From the NCBI GenBank assembly GCA_021790955.1, contig JAJYFI010000001.1, positions 1-25,801 on the forward strand: a DNA stretch of 25,801 nt, in the 5' to 3' direction. Shown in pieces: positions 15,026 to 22,402 of the stretch. The notes under the pieces are model-generated. The model searched no databases, was not told where the DNA came from, and saw only the letters and a program-made list of their open reading frames with translations. The stretch's first letter is position 1, and every line of letters begins with the position of its first letter. The DNA is from a bacterium (GTDB lineage: Bacteria; Elusimicrobiota; Elusimicrobia; UBA1565; UBA9628). Both the position numbers and the translations under genes were made by a program.

Positions 15026-15952
15026 ATGTTAAGCGGGAATCAGGAAAAAGAGCCGGCTTCCAAAGGAGTATTTCAGCTCGCGATTTTCGGCGCTTTTTCG
15101 GCGTTGGCGTCCGGTTGGTTGCTGGCCCGATTGGTTCCTCCTCGCGATTTTGGGGGAGCCACGATTCAATCGAGCGCCGCTGTCCCTAGCGAAATCGCAA
15201 TGAAAATGAATGGGAAGAAGAGCGTCCCCGCCGCGCGGCGCCCGCAGCCTCCGGCGATGATGGGCGATTCGAGAGACCTTTTCGTCATGAAGGGGCCGTA
15301 TCGAGGCCTTGAAAATCCCTCCTTGTACCCGGAGGGCCGCTCGGGGGTTTCTCTAAGAGAGGGCCAGTGGGATCCGCCCGCGATGGGGGCTCGCGCCGGA
15401 GATCCCGGCGAGGGTATGGCTTTCTGGGAGTCGACGCCTCTTTTTGAATCCCCGCGGCTTCCAAAGCCGACGGCGCGCCTGCGCCGGGCCTTCGCCTACG
15501 CCCAGACGCTGTCGAACGAGGGCGCGGGCCTCCAGGCGAAACGGGCCGATGTCCTTTCGGCGGAGGGCCGCTCCTGCGGGGCGTCCGAATGCCGGCCCGA
15601 GGACGCGAGCCTGCTGGCCGCCGGGGCCTTCGACGGCGCCGGCGCTCCCGCCGCCCGCGCTTCCGCCGGCGCGCCGGTCGCCCTTCATGGCGACGAGCGC
15701 GCCGCGGGCCCGGACGGCGCGCCGCCGGCGGCCGCCGCCGAGACGACTCGGTCTCAATGCGAGGAGACTCGCGAAAAATACGAGCCGCTGATCGCGCAAG
15801 CTTTGTCCCGCCTCCAGGAAGCCCGCGCCGGCGCCGATCGCCGCGCTGCTTGCCTGGAACTTGCGGATTTGAGATGCTTGAGTCTCAGGGGCTGCCCTTT
15901 GACGGCCGGCATCCCCTGCACGGCTCCCGATTGCGGAAACGGAGCCAGCTGA
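15026..15952 (+). CDS. Single-pass membrane-anchored protein with Cys-rich C-terminus, unknown function
   Basis: 308 residues, not recognised. A short N-terminus precedes one membrane helix (FQLAIFGAFSALASGWLLA, about residues 17-35), with the rest predicted outside the cytoplasm. The middle is Pro/Arg-rich and low in order, followed by Ala-rich sequence. The last 65 residues are helical and contain six Cys (for example LADLRCLSLRGCPLTAGIPC), with another Cys pair earlier (SCGASEC); all suit a disulfide-stabilised periplasmic domain. It is the first gene after the promoter at 14974 and ends 11 nt before the next ATG, so it is probably co-transcribed with the 977-residue protein. A small part (LRRAFAYAQTLSNEGAG) vaguely recalls the module of the upstream paralogues, too weakly to claim homology. 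Confidence 0.65.
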   Translation: MLSGNQEKEPASKGVFQLAIFGAFSALASGWLLARLVPPRDFGGATIQSSAAVPSEIAMKMNGKKSVPAARRPQPPAMMGDSRDLFVMKGPYRGLENPSLYPEGRSGVSLREGQWDPPAMGARAGDPGEGMAFWESTPLFESPRLPKPTARLRRAFAYAQTLSNEGAGLQAKRADVLSAEGRSCGASECRPEDASLLAAGAFDGAGAPAARASAGAPVALHGDERAAGPDGAPPAAAAETTRSQCEETREKYEPLIAQALSRLQEARAGADRRAACLELADLRCLSLRGCPLTAGIPCTAPDCGNGAS

Positions 15953-15963
15953 CGGAGGATTCC

Positions 15964-18897
15964 ATGGCAGACAACCCCAAATCGCAGGGAACGGAGCGCG
16001 ACAAGAGGGAGGCGCCCTGGGCGTCTCTCCTGGGCGGCGGGAAGGGCCTCTCGAAATTCCAGCTGCGAAGCGGGACGACGAAGCTTTCCTTCATCGACAG
16101 GTTGCGCCAGTTCCGTCGCAAGGATCTCGCCTTCATCCTGGCGGGCCTCGGCATCCTGTTCATGGCGCCGCTGGCCGACTTTCTGTTCACCGGATCCGGC
16201 AACGAGGAGGCGGGCTCTTTCGGGACCGGCTGGGGGATGCGCAACGCCTTGGGCGGATTGGGCGGCGCCGGAGGGCCTTTCGACTACGGGGTCAACGGCA
16301 TGGCTCCCGGCGGCGCCGTGGGCGCCAACGGCGAGGTCATCACGCCGCTCGACGCGCGCGATCCGGCTTCTTTGATCCTGGGTCTTCCCGGGATGGGAGG
16401 CGAGACGCCGAAGGCGCCGGAGGCAAGCCCAGCCGCGCCGCAAAAGACTTGGAAGGATTCCTTCGCCGGCGCGGCCGCCGGGGCGGCAAAGGCCGCGGTC
16501 CGGGCGGCGGGGTTCAGCATCCCGCATCTCCCCTTGGGCGCTTCAGGGCTCAGGGCCCTGGGCTTTGGAGGCGGCGCGCATGCCGCGGGCGGCGCGGCAG
16601 CGGGCGGCGCGGCCGGAGTCGGCGCCTGGGGGGTTCCCACGCACGCGGCGGGCAACGACTCCCTGAGCAAGGTGTTGTCGTCTCCCGGATATAAGGGCGC
16701 GGCCGCCCGCAATTTCACGAGCGGAGGCCAAGGCTTCGATAAAATGAAGGCCGCCGCCGGCAAGGCCGCCAATAATTTCAACAACCTGGGCCGCGCGGCG
16801 AACAACCTCCAGAAGGCCGCGGCGACCCCGATCGTCGGGGCGGGCGGCGCCAACACGGGCGGCGCCGGCGCCGGAGGGAAGGGCGGAGGGATGGGCAACG
16901 AGGGCTCGATCGGCAAGACCTCCAAATCCATCGGCCAATCGCTCGCCTTCATGGCGGCCAAGCAGAACCTCCAGCACGCGATCGACCTTTACTGGAAGCA
17001 GCAGGAGGCGTGGGCGATGCTGGTCCCGAACATGGTGACCCAAATGGCCAACAGCATGGCCCAGATCCCCACCACGGTGATGTCCTCCTATCTCATGTAC
17101 AGCATGATGCGGCATCAAATGGGGATGGGCGCCGGCGCCGGAGGAGGGCAGTCCGTGCAGTGCACGATGAGCAGCGGCAGCCCTGTTTTTGGCGGGTGTC
17201 AGGAAGTTCCGAATTGCGGCGCGGTCCTGAGCACCATGATGATGGCAAACGCGGCGACCGGCATGGGCGCTTCCAACGGCGCCGGCGGCAATACGGGATT
17301 AGGCGCGAATGCGGGCTTAGCGGCGGCCATGACCACTCCTTACTGTCTGCAGGGATCGCAACTCATGGTGACCGCAAGCCAATCGCCGGTCATGGGCGCC
17401 ACGTGCCAACCCTGCGGCTCCGGTTCGCCGAACGGTCCGAATAGCGGCGACGGCCTCAATCCCGCCAGCGGCAAACAGGAAAATGGGGTCGGGGATGTCC
17501 CGGGGATGGCCTCCAGCGTCCAACTCAACGCTCCCGCGCTTTGCAGTTCCTTAAAAGCTCTAGCCGAGCCCAAAATAGGCGGTCCGTCCGCCGTCACGGG
17601 AATGGGCCGTCGGCAGCAGGCGGATTTTTACGGCAAGCTTAATACCTCGGCGCAGTCCATCAACCAAATGGGATTGGCGTTAAGCCAGAGCGGGAAGCCG
17701 TCCGCTTGCGGAGGCGGTAGTATGGCGGGACTTCAGAATACGAAGCCACTTAACCAACTGTTGGTGCAGAGCAGGGATCAGCTGGCTCAGATCGCGAATA
17801 CCATCAAAATGATGTCGCCGGCGGCCGGATCATCGGCTAATGATATTTACGATCAAGATTTCGACATCGCCACGCAGGCTTGCGCGGTTCTCAAGCAGAC
17901 GGGCCGCGGCGTCGGTCAAATCATCAGTCCCTTGAACAAAGCCCAAGAGACGAACTCGTCGGCATTGCAACCGGCCGCGAACCAAATCCAGGATCTCTTG
18001 GGACAGTTGTCTAATCAAACCCAGAATTTGAAGCAAAGGGCGAGCGCATCGCTCGATCTTTACAACGGGCTGGCGGGGCCCCTTGGCGAAGTGTCAAGCC
18101 TCCTTTCCAAAATCGGACAGGATATTACGACGATTAAGGGCCAACTGAACAGCACGGCGCAGGGCTTGTCCCCAAACAAGCTGAATGCGGGATTGGGCCA
18201 GACGGCGCAGAAAAGCGCCAATTCGTACATTACGATATTGAATGGCGACATCCCGAATCTTAGGAAAAACTTCGACCAGATTAACCAGCAATACAAGTCC
18301 GAGAATCAAGCCCTGAATCTGATCCAGACGACATTGCTGGGTCAAACGGGGGGGATCTCTCCCACGAATGGCTTGTTGACGCAGCTTATGGCGTTTACCT
18401 ATTACGCCGTCAGCGGGCAAACTCCGAGCCTTGCCATCCCCCCCGGGGTTTCCGTGCCCCAGCCGTCTTTCCTGCCCATCGTCGGCAATGGATCCGGGGG
18501 TTCGGCGCAGGCTGGCGGGTCGGCCGCAACGGGCGCCGGGGGTCAATGCGAAGGGTCGATCGCTTCTTGCGCTTCGAACGTCAACCAGACATTCCAGGAA
18601 CAAATATCGAACGCGTCGAATGGGCAAGTCGGTTCGAAAGTCGTTAATTCGGCCTATCAGGGCTTCAAGGGTTCCTTGGGGTGGAATCCGTTCTCCCAAT
18701 GGGTCGCCAGCATTTGTCCCGGCCGCCTGGCGGCGGCTCCCGCCGCGTCAGGTGGCGTTACCTTGAATTCCCTTCTAAACAACGGAGCCATCGGCCAGGC
18801 GATCGCGACAATCAACAGCGATCTCAACGCCGCGGGGATGCCGTCGGCGGAAGCGACGACAGCTTCCGCATCTGGTGGTGGGAGTGGCGACGAATAA
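15964..18897 (+). CDS. Large Ala/Gly-rich, then Gln/Asn-rich anchored envelope protein
   Basis: 977 residues, not recognised. Cytoplasmic basic N-terminus, one membrane helix (about residues 54-75, LAFILAGLGILFMAPLADFL), then Ala/Gly-rich sequence to about residue 330. A Met-rich stretch (about 350-400, with MLVPNMVTQMANSMAQIP) recalls the C-terminus of the gene at 6367. Cys-containing sequence follows (about 399-480), and then a different Gln/Asn/Ser/Thr-rich helical half with coiled-coil character (LSNQTQNLKQRASASLDLYN). Near the C-terminus GQCEGSIASC (Cys862, Cys869) matches GQCAGSLDAC in paralogue 4, linking it to that family. The ATG at 15964 has GGAGGA at 15954-15959; the open frame further upstream overlaps the previous gene. 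A filamentous or stalk-like surface protein is an inference. Confidence 0.72.
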   Translation: MADNPKSQGTERDKREAPWASLLGGGKGLSKFQLRSGTTKLSFIDRLRQFRRKDLAFILAGLGILFMAPLADFLFTGSGNEEAGSFGTGWGMRNALGGLGGAGGPFDYGVNGMAPGGAVGANGEVITPLDARDPASLILGLPGMGGETPKAPEASPAAPQKTWKDSFAGAAAGAAKAAVRAAGFSIPHLPLGASGLRALGFGGGAHAAGGAAAGGAAGVGAWGVPTHAAGNDSLSKVLSSPGYKGAAARNFTSGGQGFDKMKAAAGKAANNFNNLGRAANNLQKAAATPIVGAGGANTGGAGAGGKGGGMGNEGSIGKTSKSIGQSLAFMAAKQNLQHAIDLYWKQQEAWAMLVPNMVTQMANSMAQIPTTVMSSYLMYSMMRHQMGMGAGAGGGQSVQCTMSSGSPVFGGCQEVPNCGAVLSTMMMANAATGMGASNGAGGNTGLGANAGLAAAMTTPYCLQGSQLMVTASQSPVMGATCQPCGSGSPNGPNSGDGLNPASGKQENGVGDVPGMASSVQLNAPALCSSLKALAEPKIGGPSAVTGMGRRQQADFYGKLNTSAQSINQMGLALSQSGKPSACGGGSMAGLQNTKPLNQLLVQSRDQLAQIANTIKMMSPAAGSSANDIYDQDFDIATQACAVLKQTGRGVGQIISPLNKAQETNSSALQPAANQIQDLLGQLSNQTQNLKQRASASLDLYNGLAGPLGEVSSLLSKIGQDITTIKGQLNSTAQGLSPNKLNAGLGQTAQKSANSYITILNGDIPNLRKNFDQINQQYKSENQALNLIQTTLLGQTGGISPTNGLLTQLMAFTYYAVSGQTPSLAIPPGVSVPQPSFLPIVGNGSGGSAQAGGSAATGAGGQCEGSIASCASNVNQTFQEQISNASNGQVGSKVVNSAYQGFKGSLGWNPFSQWVASICPGRLAAAPAASGGVTLNSLLNNGAIGQAIATINSDLNAAGMPSAEATTASASGGGSGDE

Positions 18898-18951
18898 TCG
18901 CATCAAGGCCTCCGGGACTTTCGGGTCATCGAGGCGTGGGACCTTCGGTCC

Positions 18952-18980
18952 TTGTCGGACTCTCCGCGCTTGTCTATACT
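18952..18980 (+). promoter_or_regulatory. sigma70-like promoter with near-leaderless start
   Basis: TTGTCG (18952-18957), a 17-nt spacer, and TATACT (18975-18980). Transcription should start near 18987, only about 4 nt before the ATG at 18991; no Shine-Dalgarno is present. Confidence 0.5.
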
Positions 18981-18990
18981 TTTCTTAGCC

Positions 18991-20661
18991 ATGAAGCGCG
19001 AGGGAAAGATCATCGGGGCTTTTCTCTGGGGGCTGCTCGCTCTCCAATCGCTGATTTCCATGGCCGCGGCCGCGGACGGAAGTCCGGCCTCGTCTCGGAG
19101 AATGAGCCGGGACATGGTTTCTCGCCTCGCGAAGGGCATCAGTTCTCCTTCGAGCTCCGCGGCGCGGGCTTTTGCCGGCCGACTGGCCGTTTTTTTGTCG
19201 CGCCGACCCGAGCTTCGAATCCCGCCTGCTCAAGGACTCGTTCTGGCGAAGCGATGGCTCAAATCCCAGGCGACTCTCAGGGCCCGCTATGGGAAGGCCG
19301 CCGAGCTGTACCTCGTCATCGGGGACCGCGTCGCGGCTCTCGGCTGGACGGATGCGGCGCTCCGCAAGCGGCTGTCCCAGGCGCGAAGCCTGCCGAGCTA
19401 TGCCGAATTTCAGAAGAGGCTTGCGCGCGACAAGTTTCTGATGCGGAAGGCGAATCCCTCGCGGCGGAGCTCTTCCAAGCCGGATTCCAGCCAAGAGTAT
19501 CAGGTCTTCGGATTTTTAAATCAAAGCGCCGAGATCGCCCATCGGGTCTTATGGGAATCCCGCAAGAAGCCGCGCCTGGCCAAGCTGGCCGCGCCTTCCT
19601 TTGGAGGCGCCGCCGGCGCCGCGGCGGCGGCCGTGGCGGTTGGCGGCGGCCGCCGGGGCCATCTTCCCAAGGATGCGCCTGCCCAGCCCGCGAACGCTCC
19701 CGTCGAGCCGCCTCATCCGACGTTCGTGGCCTCGGCCGGGTTCGACACGAAATCGCTTTATGAAGACGGAGCCCTTATCGTCCATGTGCCGGGAGGCAAA
19801 GGACAGGGCCTTCAAGAGCTTTCGATCAAGGTCTATAGCCGCCAGGACATGACGACGGGGCAAATGGTGGATGAGATCGGCGTCTTCAATATCACCGATC
19901 ATTCCCATATTTTCGGACAACGATTTCCCGTCCTTCCTCCCACGAACGGGAAGATCTATTTGGCCGACTTGAGCTCCTCGCCGAATCCGAACAAGGCTCC
20001 CTCCGTTCCCTTGACGATCGGCTCGGACGGCGGCATCTCGCTCGGTTCGGCCGCGACGACCTCGCTGTCGGATCTCTTGGCGCGGCGCCGAGCCCAGGTC
20101 GCCCAATCGGGCCTTGTCGCCGCCGTCGGCGGCCAGAACTTCCGCGTCATCGGGCAGGGCGGGGCCAAGGGCTCGCTGCTTTATTTCGCTTGCGACAAGG
20201 ACGGAAAGTTGCTCGGCAACGGCCAACACCCGGATGCCATGGCCGCCGTCAATCAAATCGGCCAGGATGGCTTGCTCAGCACTGTCACCACCCCGGTGCC
20301 GTTGGGATTCATCGGGAAGAATCAAAACGGCAAATCTCAATTTTGGTTTTTGCAATGGGATCCGGTCCTCCAAAATTTTGTTCCCGTCGCCGGGCGGGCT
20401 CCAGGACCGCCATGGGGCCCCGTTCCCTCTTCCGGCACGATCGCCCCGGTGGGTCCCATCCCTAATCCAAGCCCTGGCCCCACCCCCGGCGGAGGTGGGC
20501 AGAGCTGCAGTTTCGCCTCGTTTGAGCCGGACCCCCATGAGCCGGGCGGCATATGCTACTACAGCTGTCCGGACGGCTCTACGGCGCAATACATCTCTCC
20601 GGACTACACTCAAAACGGCTGTCCTTCGCGACTCGTCGTCAACGCGCTGCTATCCAAGTAG
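18991..20661 (+). CDS. Secreted protein of unknown function with Cys-containing C-terminus
   Basis: 556 residues, not recognised. A signal peptide is clear: MKREGKIIGAFLWGLLALQS, then SLISMAAAADGS with likely cleavage after the Ala run. Residues about 30-190 are basic and helical. An Ala/Gly-rich joint (about 205-225) separates them from a more ordered domain (about 250-470) with beta-type sequence such as GALIVHVPGGKGQG, KIYLADLSSS and SLLYFACDKDGKLLG. A Pro/Gly linker leads to a small tail with four Cys (SCSFASF ... GGICYYSCPDGS). ATG 18991 is chosen over an in-frame TTG at 18952 because that TTG is the -35 box and the later ATG begins the signal peptide. It closes the envelope cluster; its 3' end overlaps the ligase ORF. 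Confidence 0.72.
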   Translation: MKREGKIIGAFLWGLLALQSLISMAAAADGSPASSRRMSRDMVSRLAKGISSPSSSAARAFAGRLAVFLSRRPELRIPPAQGLVLAKRWLKSQATLRARYGKAAELYLVIGDRVAALGWTDAALRKRLSQARSLPSYAEFQKRLARDKFLMRKANPSRRSSSKPDSSQEYQVFGFLNQSAEIAHRVLWESRKKPRLAKLAAPSFGGAAGAAAAAVAVGGGRRGHLPKDAPAQPANAPVEPPHPTFVASAGFDTKSLYEDGALIVHVPGGKGQGLQELSIKVYSRQDMTTGQMVDEIGVFNITDHSHIFGQRFPVLPPTNGKIYLADLSSSPNPNKAPSVPLTIGSDGGISLGSAATTSLSDLLARRRAQVAQSGLVAAVGGQNFRVIGQGGAKGSLLYFACDKDGKLLGNGQHPDAMAAVNQIGQDGLLSTVTTPVPLGFIGKNQNGKSQFWFLQWDPVLQNFVPVAGRAPGPPWGPVPSSGTIAPVGPIPNPSPGPTPGGGGQSCSFASFEPDPHEPGGICYYSCPDGSTAQYISPDYTQNGCPSRLVVNALLSK

Positions 20662-22382
20662 CTAGCGCGCTTTTGGCGGGGCTTTGGGCGAGCCTCCTTT
20701 TCGGACGTTTCGCCGGGCCGGGGCTCGCCGTCGCTTTCGAGGGGGCGATTTTTCTCCTCGCATTTCGCGAGTCCAAAGTCTTCCCGCCTTCAAGCCTGGG
20801 CGCTTGGTTTGCCTGGCTTGTCTGGATGGCGCTCTCGGCGGCCCATTCCGCGCAGCCGCTTTCGAGCCTTGGGCCCGTCTCCCAATGGGGTGCGGCCGTC
20901 GCTCTTTGGGGGCTTCTGAGGACGCGTGGAAACGCCGATTGGCGCGGGACATGGATCGTCGGTGTTTTTGCCCTGGGGATCGCGGCGGGAGCGGCGATCG
21001 CCGTCATGGGGCCTCCGGGGCTGCTTCCTCCCAATCAAAACTACACGGCGATGTTGATGGCGGCCGCGGCCGCCGCGGGACTCGGCCTTTGGGGGCGATC
21101 CGCCGTCGCGCGCCGCGTACGGCTGGCCGCTGTCGCGGCCATGATCCTCGCCGTGATCGGGCTTTTATGGCTCAAGTCGCGAGGGGCTCTTTTGGGACTT
21201 TTGGCGGCCGCCGCGGCGGGGCTTGTCCCCCCATGGTCACGCCGGAGAACGATCTGGCTGCTCTCGGGCGCGGCTTTTGCGGCCGCTCTCGCCCTTTGGA
21301 TTTGGCCGGACGGCATCCTGACGGAGCTCAAGCTGGGGGATCCTCAAGCGTTGGCGAGGCCGCATTTGTGGCTCTCCGCGCTCAAGGTGATCGCGGATCA
21401 TCCTTGGCTGGGAGAGGGCCCGGGCAATTTCGAACTGGGACTCTGGAGGCATCTGCCGCTCTCTGGGAGGACCCTTATCCATTACGGTTTCTACGCCGCG
21501 CAGGCGCATAGCGAGGTCTTGGAGTTGGCGGCGGAGTCCGGCATCGTGGGGCTCGGGCTATTCCTTGTCGCGTTCTGGAAGACGGTCCAATTCGCAGGGG
21601 AGCGAGGGATTTTCGAGGAGAGCGCCTTCCGCGCCGTTGTCGCGATGTCGGCTCAGGCTTGCGTCGACAACGTCCTCCATCTCCCGGGCGCCGCTCTCTT
21701 TTTTTTCTCGGCGCTGGCGGCGTCTCGCCCGGACGAAGCGGCTCCGGCCTCCCGGCTTCCTGCCAAGGAAGGCCGCAAGGGCGCGAGGGAGCGTCTTTCC
21801 CGTCTGTCATGGAAGGCCTTGGGCGTCGCGGGTCTTCTCGGCGTGGCCGGCGCGGTCATGATCGGTCGAGCCGAAAAGGAATGTTCCCGAAGCCTCCCTG
21901 CTTTTCAAGAAGGAATCGCCGCCGCCCGACGTTGCGTTCGCCTTTTCCCGGGCGACCCCGGGCGCCGGGAGCTTCTGGCCCGCGCCTTCATGCGCTCGCG
22001 CCCGCCCAGGGTCGAGAAAGCCCTTGAGGAGATCGAAGGGGCCATGCGCCTTTCCCCGGACGACGCGCTCTACCCCGTCATGGCGGCCGAGATCCTCGCG
22101 CGGCGGCGGGATTGGCCGGAGGTGATGGCTCTCACCAAGAAAGCGCTCTCTCTTGAGCCGAATTTCATCGAGGCCCGGCTTCTTCGGGCGGAGGCCCTGG
22201 CGGCCATGGGACGGTCCGTGGCGGCCCGGCGGGAATGGGAGCGGGCCTCGTCGGCGGCCTCGATCGCGGCCAGGGCGAACCCGGCGGAGAAGCTCCTCTC
22301 GCGTTATGACGAGTTGATCCTTTCCTTTGATAAATCGCGATGGCGCCGTTTGGGACGCGTATTGACTTCTCATAAAGAGTAG
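20553..22382 (+). CDS. O-antigen ligase / Wzy-type glycopolymer ligase with C-terminal TPR-like region
   Basis: Up to 609 residues. About ten membrane helices fill the N-terminal two thirds. The long loop carries the Wzy_C/WaaL hallmark: HPWLGEGPGNFELGLW, then YAAQAHSEVLELAAESGIVG (His319), equivalent to the HNxxLxxxxExG pattern. The family transfers undecaprenyl-linked glycans to lipid A core, to another glycan, or to Ser/Thr of proteins (PglL type), on the periplasmic face. Residues about 449-590 form TPR-like helical pairs (KALSLEPNFIEARLLRAEAL). The start is uncertain. ATG 20553 gives a basic tail before the first helix but overlaps the previous gene by 109 nt; TTG 20673 begins inside the first helix. 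No glycosyltransferases are adjacent, so the substrate is unknown. Confidence 0.82.
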   Translation: MLLQLSGRLYGAIHLSGLHSKRLSFATRRQRAAIQVASALLAGLWASLLFGRFAGPGLAVAFEGAIFLLAFRESKVFPPSSLGAWFAWLVWMALSAAHSAQPLSSLGPVSQWGAAVALWGLLRTRGNADWRGTWIVGVFALGIAAGAAIAVMGPPGLLPPNQNYTAMLMAAAAAAGLGLWGRSAVARRVRLAAVAAMILAVIGLLWLKSRGALLGLLAAAAAGLVPPWSRRRTIWLLSGAAFAAALALWIWPDGILTELKLGDPQALARPHLWLSALKVIADHPWLGEGPGNFELGLWRHLPLSGRTLIHYGFYAAQAHSEVLELAAESGIVGLGLFLVAFWKTVQFAGERGIFEESAFRAVVAMSAQACVDNVLHLPGAALFFFSALAASRPDEAAPASRLPAKEGRKGARERLSRLSWKALGVAGLLGVAGAVMIGRAEKECSRSLPAFQEGIAAARRCVRLFPGDPGRRELLARAFMRSRPPRVEKALEEIEGAMRLSPDDALYPVMAAEILARRRDWPEVMALTKKALSLEPNFIEARLLRAEALAAMGRSVAARREWERASSAASIAARANPAEKLLSRYDELILSFDKSRWRRLGRVLTSHKE

Positions 22383-22391
22383 CCTTATCCT
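22362..22391 (+). promoter_or_regulatory. sigma70-like promoter for the histidine kinase gene
   Basis: TTGACT (22362-22367), an 18-nt spacer, and TATCCT (22386-22391). It overlaps the 3' end of the ligase gene. The start of transcription is expected near 22398, about 5 nt before the ATG at 22403, without a Shine-Dalgarno. Confidence 0.5.
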
Positions 22392-22402
22392 TACTTGTTA
22401 AC

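Noticed and set aside
18939..18951. GGACC-TTC-GGTCC hairpin after the 977-residue gene
   Set aside because: A short stem with no T-run, directly against a promoter -35 box; too weak to call a terminator.
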